Positions 26,285-38,500 of a stretch of 64,000 nt of DNA are shown here, piece after piece. Location: positions 1-64,000 of the forward strand of contig CDMY01000373.1 in the NCBI GenBank assembly GCA_001179505.1, written 5' to 3'. This DNA comes from Vitrella brassicaformis. Taxonomy: Eukaryota; Sar; Vitrellaceae. The notes under the pieces were generated by a model. It searched no databases. It saw only the letters and a list, made by a program, of their open reading frames with translations, and was not told where the DNA came from. How positions within the stretch are numbered: position 1 is the first letter of the stretch; each line of letters starts with the position of its first letter. A program made the position numbers and the translations under genes.

Positions 26285-28868
26285 ATGAGCCTCTTCGTCG
26301 GCATTCTCGCATCGTGTTTGTCGCAGCTTCATGCAATCAGCCCAGATCCAGCACCATGGCGGAGGGGATCTGTCAGCAACGCCTTCATCGCTGGTTCATT
26401 CGGCCCAACGCGCCATCGCTCCGCACCAAGACTGCTGCGTCGCTCGCGTCTTGGTGCCAGTGCTGTGGATCAGCCTGCCGTCCTGGATGGCCTCCTGGCA
26501 AGCCCGGCAGATCTGCCAGTCGACGAAGCAACAAAGGCCAGCCGTGTGCCAATCACGATTCTGAGCGGCTTCCTGGGTGCGGGCAAGACGACGCTGCTCA
26601 AGGTACAAAGCATTGATGAGAAGATCATCACAACGCCATCTGTGATCTTTGCGGCTGTGTGTGTTTCCGTTCAGAACATTCTGGAGAATAAGGAGGGTCT
26701 GCGGATTGGGGTGATTGTCAACGACATGGCGTCGGTCAACATTGACGCCAAGCTGCTGCGGGAACAGACTGACGACGGCAGCTTGGAGGAGGGCAGCTCA
26801 GGGGACCCCTTACAGCAGTATGCCGGGGACATTATGGAGCTGCAGAACGGGTGTGCCTGCTGCACGGCAACCGATGAGTTCCGAGACGCCGTCATCGCGG
26901 TCAGTTTGAGCACACGCACAGAAGCATGTCATGATGTGTTTTGCGTGTGGGGGTCGACAGATTCTGCGGCTCGGTACTCGTCGAGGCACCCAATGGGACC
27001 ACATTGTCATCGAGATGTCGGGCATCGCCGAGCCGAGGGTACGCAGTGCAGCGCAGCACGACTGACACGACACAGCAGGCACCGTGAGCTGATTTGTGCT
27101 GCATACAACCGTCTTTCGATTTTCGTGTCTGTCAGGCTGTGCGCGAGCAGTTCCAGCTGATGGAAGAGGCGGGGTCAAACATCTTCGAAGAGGTCAGAGA
27201 TCTATGTATGCTACGAGCAACACAACACACACGTGTGTCACGCTTCGGGATTGGATGGATGGATGGATGGATTCATTCAGACCGCCCTTGACACGATGGT
27301 GACGGTGGTCGACTCGAGTGCGTTCCTCGATGCGTATGGCACGTCTGAGGAGATACAGAGGGCACCCGCATGGGCATTCCAAGTAAGGACGCCATCCGCA
27401 ATCCCTCCAGCAGGATGCCATTTTCATTTTCATTTTCTCTCCCTATGTCAGGATCCGATGCGGTTTTTGGAGGCCTTGTCGATGAGGCACAGGGGGATCC
27501 AGCGGCCGGTCGTGGATCTGCTGGTGGAGCAGATCGAGGCCGCCGACATCTGTGTCCTCAACAAAATCGACACCATCGAGGCACAGCAGCTGCCCGTGCT
27601 GAAAGCTGTCATCCGGGCGCTCAACGAGCAGGCTCGGGTAAGGCCACACACACTTCGCACCGTGACGCCATGTGTGTGTGCGTATGTGGGTTGGATCTCT
27701 TGTGTATGTGTGTGCAGATTGTGGAGACGGCGTATGGTCGGCTGCCTCTGCGGTCCGTGTTGGGCTGCATGGAGGGCAAAGGGCTGGCGCAGCTGACGGA
27801 CATCACACAACTCAAGGAGACCATCCACAGGGCCAAAGAGCAAGACGAGCACCATCACCACCACCACCATGACGACCATGACGACCATTCCCACGCTCAT
27901 GACCATTCCCACCATCATCACGACCATGACCATTCTCACGGCCATGACCATTCCCACTCCGACTGCACCGACCCCGACTGCACCGACCCAACACACGACC
28001 ACAGCCATGACACGATGACCACAGCCGAGAAGCGCTTCGGCATCAACAGCTTCGTCTACAGCCGCAGGAGGCCATTCCACCCGGACCGCCTGGCCAAGGT
28101 GCTGGCCGCCATGCCCGCAGCAGACAACCCACTTGCAGCCAGCTTTCGGCCAGACGGAGAGCTGGAAACATCCGACGATGGTGTGGCGTCGGTGCTGTCG
28201 CGTCTGTTCCGGTCCAAGGGCTTCCTCTGGCTGGCATCGTCCGACGTCACGTGAGCAGCCCAAGAGCCGCAGACATGCAGACGGTCAATATGAATGTGTG
28301 TGTGTGTGTCTGTCTGTTTGGATGCCTGCAGATGTTGGGAGTGGTCACTCGCCGGCCGTCACCTGGACTTCGAAACTTTCGGTCGGTGGTGGGCCTCTGT
28401 GTCGGCCAAGGACTGGCCAGAGCAGTGGAAGGTAATAAGGCGTGGACGGGCCGACAGACACGTGTGTGACGGTATGTGTGGTGCCCACGCACACAGGGCA
28501 AGATCCTGGAGGACTTTGACGGGGAGTTCGGCGACAGGCGGCAGGAGATCGTATTCATCGGCCGGGAGGTCGCCCAATCAGACAATAGGCAACAGGTGCC
28601 CAGGCCGATCAGCACCCACCTCACACACACACACTCACACACACACCTCCCCCCCCCCTGTGGGTTGCTGCAGCTGGAGTCGGCTTTAGACGACGCCCTG
28701 CTGAGCGATGAGGAGCTCTCGGTCTACCGATCCAACGCCAAGGACGACGCTGAGCTGATGAAGGCCTTCCCCGTGGAGCCGCTGCAGCAGCTGTTATCGG
28801 GGCAGAACAGGCCACCCACCGAGCAGCCAGTGGGACAGGCTCCGTCAGCGCGATTCACCGCTGGGTAG
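26285..28868 (+). CDS. CobW/ZNG1-type G3E GTPase (metal chaperone)
   Basis: G3E GTPases of this branch deliver metals, notably zinc, to target proteins using GTP. Motifs in order: ITILSGFLGAGKTTLLK (P-loop), LQNGCACCT (the CxCC metal site), HIVIEMSGIAEPR (switch/Walker B) and VLNKIDTIEA (guanine specificity). The CobW C-terminal domain begins around INSFVYSRRRPFHPDRL and ends near RFTAG. A loop at about 27850-28010 is extremely rich in histidine and aspartate (repeated HDHSHAHDHSH), typical of metal-binding members. The N-terminus has a hydrophobic start followed by about 60 residues rich in Arg, Ser and Ala, suggesting organelle, perhaps plastid, targeting. Introns carry TG or GGAT repeats. 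Stop at 28866-28868. Confidence 0.9.
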
Positions 28869-29592
28869 AATGAAGGTGGGAGGCAGGTGCTTTGGATGGA
28901 TGGATGGAGGTGAGGGATGCGTTGATTCTGACGCCTTTAGAGTTTTTCTGCTGAGAGAGGGCTATGGAATTTCTATGGTACAGTGGTGCTGGCCGACAGA
29001 CCGACAGTGGGTGCCGTGTTCGGCAGCCATGACGGACGTGAGTGTGTGTGTGTGTGTGTGCGTGTGTGTCGTCCGCACTTTTCTAGTGGTGCCTTGGTTT
29101 CGTTCGGGGCTGCATGAGCTGCGAGGGGGCGCTCGCACATCGAGGCACTGACTGACGTGTGTGTGTGAGGGGGCGCTCGCACATGTGAAGCGTATAGCTG
29201 TCAGTAAAGATCTTTGGCGAACCAGGCTCGGAACTGGAAAGACCCACTTCCCTTTATCTTTGACCATCTCCCCCTCCCTCCCCCTCCCCTACTGTGACTG
29301 TCCGTCGTCCGTCCACTCATACATCCATCCATCCATCCACTCATCCAGTGCACACGTGCAGCCAGCCATACACAAAGAGACAGACAGACAGACAAATGAC
29401 ACTGAAAAATCGGCGGGTGAAACCGTCCTTTCCTTTCGCTGGCTCGGTCTTCCTCTACTACTTTTTCTGGTACCCACACGCTCGGTACGTGTCAAACACA
29501 CCATCCACCACCCAAACATCCCTCTCCATCCATCCATATCTCCTGCCTGCCCCGGCTGGCTGTCCCCCTTTCTCACTCACTCACTCACTCAC
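28869..29592. other. Convergent gap, no gene seen
   Basis: Between the stops of the GTPase (+) and the very large gene (-). Contains a TG run near 29040-29070, an 18-base direct repeat at 29123-29140 and 29167-29184, CATC repeats near 29320-29345, and CACT repeats near 29575-29598. Open frames are low-complexity only. Confidence 0.6.
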
Positions 29593-32500
29593 TCACTGGC
29601 GGGGCTGCTGCACATAGCCCTGGCCATGCAGCCCTGCTACTCCCTTGACTCGCTCATTCACGCCCATGGCACCCACCGGCACCGCGCCCAGCACACCCAT
29701 TTGCTGTTGCTGCGCCGCACCGGCATTGGGCGACCCAGGGTGCTGCGGCTGCTGATGCATCCCACCACCGTACACGGCATGAATGGGGGGGGCACCGGCA
29801 TACGGCGACGGCACGTTGCCCCCCACGACCGTCGGCTGCTGCGCCGACAGGGACCCCAGCACAACCTTGGCCACACTGTCCTCAGCTGCAGGCACAGCCT
29901 TCGGAGTAGGAAGGGGCAAGTGTGGCCCCTGCGGCTGCGGCGCAAGCACTGGGCGTGGCTGCGATGGGCGGTGGGCGACACCGGGAGGGTGCTGCTTGGC
30001 CAGCCCGCTGCGATGATGGACGTGGGCATGCGGATGCGCGTGTGGCTGGGGCTCTGGCGGAGGGGGCGGCTGAAAGGGCTGGTGGGGCGTCGGGTGCTGC
30101 TGCCTCATCGGGGGGGACAGCTCCTCAATCGCCGACACATCCGTTATCTGCTGCTGCTGCCAGTGCCCCCCGGCCACAGCCTCCGTCGCGTGTGGCAGGC
30201 CCCCCATGCCGCCCCCCTGTGGCTGTGGGCTGGCGGAGTAGTTCCACTGCGGCGAGCCAGTGGAGGGCTCTGGGGTGAAGGCAACAGCCGTGTTGGCCGG
30301 CTCAGGGGTGAAAGGGACGGCAGTGCTGGCCTGCCCGTCGTATACTATGGCCGCTTGGGAAGGGCCATGGGGGCCGCCACCGGCCGGGACATTTGGGCTT
30401 GGGTAGAACGTCGCGCCGCGGCTGTCATAGGGGGCCTTCCCTTGGCTGCGCAGCGGCGCCTGGAGGTCAGGCTCGGAGCTGTTGGTGTTGAAGAGCCCAC
30501 CACCGTCCTCCGGGCCGCCATTCCGACTATGGTGCGGCGTCCGGGAGCGTGTGGCACCGTGGTGGTGGTGGTGCTCCTTTAGGGTGCTGCCGTGCTGCTG
30601 GGAGGTCCTCTTGCCGGCTCGGGTGTCGACGCCTTTGTGGGTGTGTGAGGGGTAGTGCGCGTCGAGGAGCCGCAGCCCCTCCAGCTTTGGGTTGCTAGGG
30701 TCCAAGTTCTTGACGTCCTTGGTCCACATGGTGAGGCCTATGAACCCCTCCGGCACGACGTCCTTTGGCTGCTCGTGGGGCCTTTTGGACTCCCTTTCGG
30801 CCTTGTTGATATGAACCAATCCTGGCGGCTTCGGACCCTGGCTGCCCTCCTCCTGCTGCTCCTGCTGCTCCTGCTGCTGCTGCTGCTGCTGCTCTTGTGG
30901 CGGCTGCTGTGGGTGTTGGTGTGGGTGTTGGTGGTCGCCGATGAGCTGCTGACCATTGGGGCGGCTCCAGTGGGGCTCCATTGTGTCGCGATACTGTCGC
31001 TCAGGGCTGCTGGGGGCGTGGTGCGGCGAAGGCACATGATACTCCATACCCACACAGGGCTGCGGCAGCAAGGGAGGACTTGACAGCCCCAGCGGAGTCA
31101 TGGGCGATGCAGCAGCAGCAGCACCAACAGGTACAGCATTCCAGCTGCAGGGCTGGTGCGCCATGATGTGCATCAGGAATGGCGGCGGCGGCGAATTGGC
31201 CATACAAGTTGGTGGCGAGTGGACAGGCACCACTGCCGGGGACGGCGCGCTCTCCGATGAAGGGGGCGATGGCGACTCGTGCGGGGACCCCTGGTGTAGG
31301 CCAGCGGGCATCTGCACGGCCGCATTGTTGTGCGGTGGGGAATGCTGCCCAACGAAATCACCAAACGACAGCTGGGGCCGTGGCTGCTGCACAAAGATGC
31401 CGATGCCGCCCGCTGGCTGATCCCGTGGATGCTGCTGCTGCTGCTGCTGTTGCTGCTGCTGGCCAAGGGGCTGGTTGAGCCGGTCGATGTCGGCCCACAC
31501 GTGGTCCTGCACCTCCTGGACGACAGCCTGCACACACGGGATGTGCTTGACCGTCGGATGCCGCTGCAGCTGCCTGGCGAAATCCGGCTCGTCCGACGAC
31601 AAGTCTGGCTGGTCGCAGACAGACGGAGGGTCCAGGGCCGGCAGGGGGGCGCAGGGGAGGGAGGAGGGAAGGCTGGCTGGGGAGGCCGACACGGAGGAGG
31701 ACGATGGCACCTCCCCTGACCCACCACCGAGGGCGAAGGCACCACCGACGATGGGAGAGGATGCGGCGGGCGATCGGTGAGGCGGGCTGAGGGCGATGTT
31801 GGGACCGTCCTCGAGGTGCGGGTTGGTGCATGACTCATTGCCGTGCGATGTGGGCACCCGTGGTGTGGAGTTGCTGGGCTGGCTGGGCTGGCTGTCGTCG
31901 ATGTCCCCTTCTGACTCGCTCGCCTCGCCCTCGGGCCCCTTGGGGGCCTTGGGCTTGACCACCCACTCCTTCCGACACCGCGGCCCAGCACCACCACCAC
32001 CACCATGTTTGTCGCCGCCCTTAGCCGCTGATGCATTCGATGGTGGGGTGGGGAGGATGATCGGGGGCTGGTGCTGCTGGGGGGCCGCCGCAACGGGCGA
32101 CGGGGCATGGTCATGCCTCTTGGCGTGCGATCGGTCATGCCTCGTGTCGGCCAGCCGGTGGTCGTCAGCCCCCTCATGATTCAGATGTGCTGCGTGTGCC
32201 CCGCTCTTGCCGCCTGGCTCCAGCAACAGCGGTCGGTCGCCGACGAAGGGTTGTGAGGGCCTGATGGGGAAGGCCGCCTGCCTTGAGCCGTGTGATGGCG
32301 ACTTGTCATCCGATGGGGGCGTGCGGGAGGCAAGGGCACTGTCGAAGGAGGGCGTTGTCGGCGGCCGCTGGCCACTGCTGCTGCTGGGGGCGGGAGGAGA
32401 CACCGGGCCGTCATGCCCAATGGAGCGACCGAAGTTGTGGGGCTGTCGTGGTTGCGGCGGCATCTGCTGCTGCTGCTGCTGCTTCTCGGATCGCTTTTTC

Positions 32501-35500
32501 GGCTGCTTCTCGGCTGCCGAAGTGCCGTTGTGTGCCACAGCAGCAGCAGCAGCAGCAGCAGAAGCCGCCGGTGGTATGGCCGGAGGCGCCTTGCCTTTGG
32601 CCTTGCCGACAGCCGTCTGGACATCCTTGCTGTTGCTTGGGGTGATGGGAAGAGGCGTCTGTGGTGCCGCCTTGGCCTTGCTGGACTCTTTGCCGGTGAC
32701 GGCCTTCTTTGGCGGCTCGAGTGCCGCTTTCTTGGCCTCGGCCGATGGTCGGCCCTTCTTGGGCGGCGCGTCAGGCGGTGCCTTAGGAGCATTTGATTCG
32801 CTTCTGAAATAAGAAGGAGCCAACACATGGATCGATCGAGAGATGACTGCCATATTGCTCACGATTTGGAAGCGGCCTTGTTATCTGGTTTCTTGTCGGC
32901 GGCCGTCGATTTCCTCTTCTTGGTGGTGTCCTCTTCGGGTGGTGGCTGTGGCTGCTGCTCCTTGGCGGCCTTTTTCTGCTGCGCCTCCTTCTCCTTGTCC
33001 TTCTTGTTGTTGTTGTCGGCGTCCTGCTGCTGCTGCTGCTGCTCCTTTTGCCGCTGCTGCTGGGCTTCCATCTCCCTCTGGCGATCGGCCTCCTCTTGGG
33101 CCAGTTTGTCGGCCTGCTCCTTCTTCTGCTGGGCTTCGTGGTCGTCTTGTTTCTTCTTGAGCACCTCTGCCTTCTCCACCTCCTTCTTGCGCTCCTTGTT
33201 CTTCTTGGCCTGGCCGTCAAACTTCCCGCCCGGCATCGGAGCTGCTGACTTCCTGCTCGCCTTGCCCTCACCAACGCCACCACCACCACCACTATTGCCA
33301 CCTTTCCCTCCCCCGCCACCATCGCTGTCACGACTGCTTCCCGCACTGCCCTCGCGCTTCGAAGCCCCCGGGCTCCCATCGCCGCCCTTGCCCTTGTCAG
33401 CCTTGCTGTTGGTCGAGGCCTTCTGTCTGTTGCTTTTGCTGTCGGGCTGCGTGGCGGCCGGCGGGGAGGGGGGAGGGGGCTCGACGCCGTCGATGGCTGA
33501 CTCCCATGCGATGCCGTCGTCGACGTCGTCGAAGGGGTTGGGGGCCGCGGCGCCCATCTGCTCGACGGGCTGGATGGTGGGCAGTGGGGGGATGAACTGG
33601 CCCTTGCCCTCCTGGATCTGGACGAAGATCGTGACCAGCTTGTTGGCAGCCTCTTTGTCCAGCCACTTCGACAAAGTTTTTCGGGGATGGCTCACGCCGG
33701 AGGGCTTCTCCTTGGCGCGGACGCGCCATGAGAACCTGCAGCACCGATGAATGCATCGCATGTGCAGGGAAGGGGCGGTGCATGTTGCAGCTGTGGTTGT
33801 GTATGTGTGTGTCTACTTGAGGCGCAGGCATTCTTTGCGCTCAAGGTGGGCGAAGTCCCTGACGACGTCCTTGACCTCTTGGGGCTCATCGGGCGACCGC
33901 ATCTTGGGCGGCACGAGCTTCGACGCCACCAACCTGCACACACACACACATCACCCATCGCCCGCCACACACACCCAGCTACCGCCCGATGGATCGTACC
34001 TCGGCAGAATGCATTTGTTGAATAGGTCGCCGAGCGTGATGGCCCCCGGGACGAGCATGCAGCCGATGCACTGGTTGGTGCGGTTGGGGTAGCCCTGGTA
34101 GACAAACGCCAACGCATGGACACCCCCGTCTGAACCAATGCATTCATCACACACAGACACACACACAGACGATTGCCGCGTGAACATGTCAGTCTCTCTC
34201 TCTCTCTCTCTCTTGCTGTGTGTGTGGGGGGGGGGGGGGGGGNNNNNNNNNNNNNNNNNNNNNNNNNNNNNNNNNNNNNNNNNNNNNNNNNNNNNNNNNN
34301 NNNNNNNNNNNNNNNNNNNNNNNNNNNNNNNNNNNNNNNNNNNNNNNNNNNNNNNNNNNNNNNNNNNNNNNNNNNNNNNNNNNNNNNNNNNNNNNNNNNN
34401 NNNNNNNNNNNNNNNNNNNNNNNNNNNNNNNNNNNNNNNNNNNNNNNNNNNNNNNNNNNNNNNNNNNNNNNNNNNNNNNNNNNNNNNNNNNNNNNNNNNN
34501 NNNNNNNNNNNNNNNNNNNNNNNNNNNNNNNNNNNNNNNNNNGGGGGGGGGGGGGGGGGGGTACCCATTCCGTGTCGGAGGTATCTCGGCACGGTGGTGT
34601 TGTTGAAGGCCGACGTCTCCGGGATCCCATGTGGCCGCGGCGGAAGCAGCACCAATATCTGTCAGACAAAGAACAGACCATACCCCTTCTCCAACTCCCT
34701 CCCTCCTTGTCCCCTCCCCTGCTGCTTGCTCTCAGCGATCTACCTACCTTGAGTGTGTGTGGCCCGCTGTCCCGGTCGCTGCTGCTCTGCATGATGAGGT
34801 TCTGGGGGTCGCCCGAAGACGGCACATCCACATAGTCTCGCAAAGGACGGTGCCGCTGACTCTCGGGGACGATCGGCATCAACGTGAAACCCCTGACAAC
34901 ACATGAGCCCATCCATTGTGGATGGATGGATGGATGGATGGACGGATGGACTCTTTGTTCTTGACCGAGCTCACCTCTGCTGCTCTCTCTTTCTGTCCTT
35001 TGCCGCTGCGTCGGTCTTGAGGTCTGTGAAGGCGTAGAGCCAGATGCCCTCGGTGCAGGGCCACTCGGGCGATGAGGAGGGGTCGCTCCACTTGAGGTAG
35101 GCGTCCGCCGGCAGGAAGAGCACGAAGAACAGCAGGTGGTACAGATCCTCTACCGTCATCAACATGCTGAGTGAGACCACACGCACACACAGACACACCG
35201 CATCCGTGTCGATCTCCCCCGTGTATGGTATGCCGTTTGCTTACTTTGCGATGATCCTCCTGGTGCTGGTGCACTTGGCGTCAAAGTCCCACTCCTCCAG
35301 CCCGATCATGTCGCTCGCACACAGCAGCATGATCTCCATCCACTGCCCCCGCGGCGGCAGCTGATGGACGGGCTTCCCAGTGTTGTCCGCAAACAAATAG
35401 ATGCGGCTGGGATTCAGCTGCAAGGCGCTCTTCTCGAAGGACGGGATGGAGTAGGCGTAGCGGCAGAAGGCCTGGGCGGAGAGGGGGAAGTACTGCTTGC

Positions 35501-38500
35501 TGATGACGCCCGTCTCGGGGTCGCGGCAGGCTGTCGCCGGCTGCCAGATGTCGCGCGTCAGGTGGAAGAACCAGTCCTGCGAACACGCCGCGCCGGCGAC
35601 GTCACCCCAGGTAACAATGCCCTGCCCAAGACACCACACCAGGCACCCACCACACACATGAGAGACCAATGAGTGGATGTAAGGAGGCTCCCGGTGTGTG
35701 TACCTCCGACAGCCTGCTGGCCCACTTGAGGAAGCGGTCGAGCGCGCCGAGGATGCACGAGTCGAATTGGAATGTCTGCCGCTGGAAGTCCACCCACGGA
35801 TGGACCGACTCGTTGCTGTCGCGGCACCGCTGCATCTCGGCGATGGCCCCGTCGTCGTTGGTGGAGATGTCGTAGGTGCACCTCAGCTCCGCCAAAATGG
35901 TCATGATGAACCGCCTGGCCACCACCCGCACCTCGTTCCGCACCTCGCCCCACTCCCGAGCCACCCTCCTCCCGCGCAAGGCCACGCCATCGGGGGAGGG
36001 GGAGGGTGAAGCCCCCGCGCCCGCGCCCGCGCCCGCCCCCTCTGTGAGCCAGCTGATGCGGCACTGCACCGCCTCCATGCCCTGCTTGAAGGGCCGGGCC
36101 TTGTGCTTCTTATCCTTCTTGCTGCCGCCTGATTGAGATGACGCCGATGGTGACGGGGCGTCATCTGGTGGCTGCTGCGGTGAAGGTGAGGCTGCTGCTG
36201 ATGGTGATGGTGCTGGAGGGGGCGGCGTGACCATACGGGTGCCGTTGGCGGAGAGGGACAGCAGCTCTTGGCGGAGGGAGAGGATGGTCTGGACCATGTC
36301 GGCAATGATCTCGTTGAGATGGATGCGATCGATCCAGAAGCGCTCGCAGAAGGCGCCGACGTAACCTACCGACAAAACACACACACACACACACACACAC
36401 AGGCAGAAAAGTCTCAATGAAATGGAATGAAATGCGAAACAGTGATGAAGGTGTGGACGGACCTATGATAAGCCGCTGCGCATACTCCATCAAGCACTCC
36501 TCAAAGAAGTCCCGCCGCTTCTCCAGCACCGCCCCCGCCGAGCCCCCCGCCCTGCTCCCTGCCATGAAGAGCGACGTGATGCAGAAGGCGAATATGTCCT
36601 GCCATGCGTCCAGTGGCGGGGCGAAGGGGATCGGCGTCAGCCACTGGTACATCGACAAGCCCCTCAAGTCGCGCGGGAGGCTCTGCTCGAGGAGCATGCC
36701 GTGTGTGGAGAGGCCGGGGAGCAGGGGAGGGGGTGAGGCCCGCAGGGTGAGCTGTGTGGCGGATGCAGGGGGCGGGGCGGGGTAGAGGCAGCGGCTGATG
36801 GTCGGGTACAGCTGGGGGAGGGCACTGCACCCTGTCAGCAGACGCATGTGGTGCTGGAACAACCTGGAGAGAGAACACCATGGCCAATGCGTCTCTCTCT
36901 CTCTCTCTCTTTCTCTCTCTCCCCCCCTCTCTCTCTGTCTGTGTGTGTGTGGTGGGATGCACACCCGGTGTTGATGGCTTCTATGTCAGGCGGAGCGATA
37001 GCGATGCGATTCTGCAGACTCCACAAGTCAGCCTGGAAGGAAGACATATAGACAGACAGACAGACAGAAACACACGCGGAGATGTCCCTGTCCCTGTGCC
37101 TGTGTGTCTGTGTCTGTGTGTTTGTGTTTGTGTGCGTACGTTGACGTACACGGCGACGGCGCAGTAGAAGTGTTCGTTCATTTTCCACTCGCTGGGGAAC
37201 ACCCGGTCCTTCACCACACGCAACTCCTCCACACCGCCGTCAAGCACACGGAACCATGGACCATTCTACACACACACACACAGACACAGCACAGACAGCC
37301 GTATTCTCTGCCCTCTTCTTGCTTCCCACGCCTCCCTCTCGCATCCTGTCTGGCACCTGACCTGCACGGGCCTGATGACGACGCTGATATGGGTCTCTAT
37401 CTTGCCCCTCTCGGCCCCATCGACCTTCTTCGTCGGTATCCGCGGCGTCTCCTGCACTATCATCGCAAACAGGTCGTGCGTCGGCTTACAGCCGGCCGCC
37501 GCCCCGCTGCCACCACCACCACCCTTGTCCACGCCGTCAGCGGTGCCATTGCTGTCGGTGGATGCCTCGGCGTCATGCTTGGCAGCACTGCTGGCGGCAT
37601 CGGCGGCTTGTGGCGGCGGGCTGTCCGGCGGGTCGTCCTTGTGCTCGGTGGGCGGAGGCTCGGCAGGCCTGTTGCGTCCCTTGGACTGCTTGCCCTTGCC
37701 GCCGCTGCCGCCACCGCCGCCAGGTGGCTTCTTTGCGGGGGTGGATGTTGCAGATGCCGGTGTTGATGCCGCTGCCGCCTGCTGCTGTGGCTGTGGCTGT
37801 GGCTGTTGGTGCGGCTGTGGCTCCCACTTGGGGTCGTCTGGCCGCGAGGGGCAGGACACGCCGACAGATGATACTGAAGGCAAAGACAGACAAGGGAAGG
37901 GTCTGTCTATTTGTCAGGTGTGTGTGGGCTTCTCACAAAGAGGTGGTACCTGTGGGGGTCTCTTCGATGCCGTTGGCCTCTCCACCCCCATCGGTGTCTG
38001 CGGCCGCCCGCCGCGCCTCTTTGAGTCTGCAGGTCTCCTCCCACCGCCGGAGCGTCCGTGTGTCGGGCGGCCGGTCACCCGCCACCGCCCCACCAGCAGC
38101 AGCAGCTGCTGCTGATTCTGACTCCGCTGGCCTCTCCTTCTCCTTGTCGCCACTGCTGTCACTGTTGTCCTTCTTGCGTAAGAGTCCAGAGAGGTCAGCG
38201 GCCAAGGGTATCTCGTGCAGGCCCTCGTCGCCCTTGGTGAGGTCCTTGTAGGTGGGGAAAAGCAGCATCACGGGCGCCAGACGGTCCAGCTTGCGATCGC
38301 TGTCCTGAAAGGGTGGGTGGGTGATGGATGACATACAAGTGTGGTGTGTGGATGGACGGTGCGCGTGTGGCGATGGTTGCTTACCTCGATCCAGTCGGGA
38401 ATTCTGGTGATTTTGGGTGCGGGTGCCTGCCCACCGGTACCCTTGTCCGGCGTGCGGTCGCGGGAAGGGTGGGACAGCCGGATGGGCACCTTGGCGAAGT

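Noticed and set aside
27448-28263. Minus-strand Val/Met-rich frame
   Set aside because: Antisense of the His/Asp-rich loop of the GTPase, whose motifs on the plus strand are unambiguous.
29161-30582. Long plus-strand open frame opposite the tail of the very large gene
   Set aside because: It is the antisense of GC-rich, low-complexity coding sequence; its residue mix (Arg, Gly, Leu) and lack of motifs fit a shadow frame.
32827-33750. Plus-strand Leu/Ser/Cys-rich frame that looks like a membrane protein
   Set aside because: It is the complement of a Lys/Glu/Gln-rich coiled-coil exon on the minus strand; CTT/CTC/TGC codons arise from AAG/GAG/GCA.
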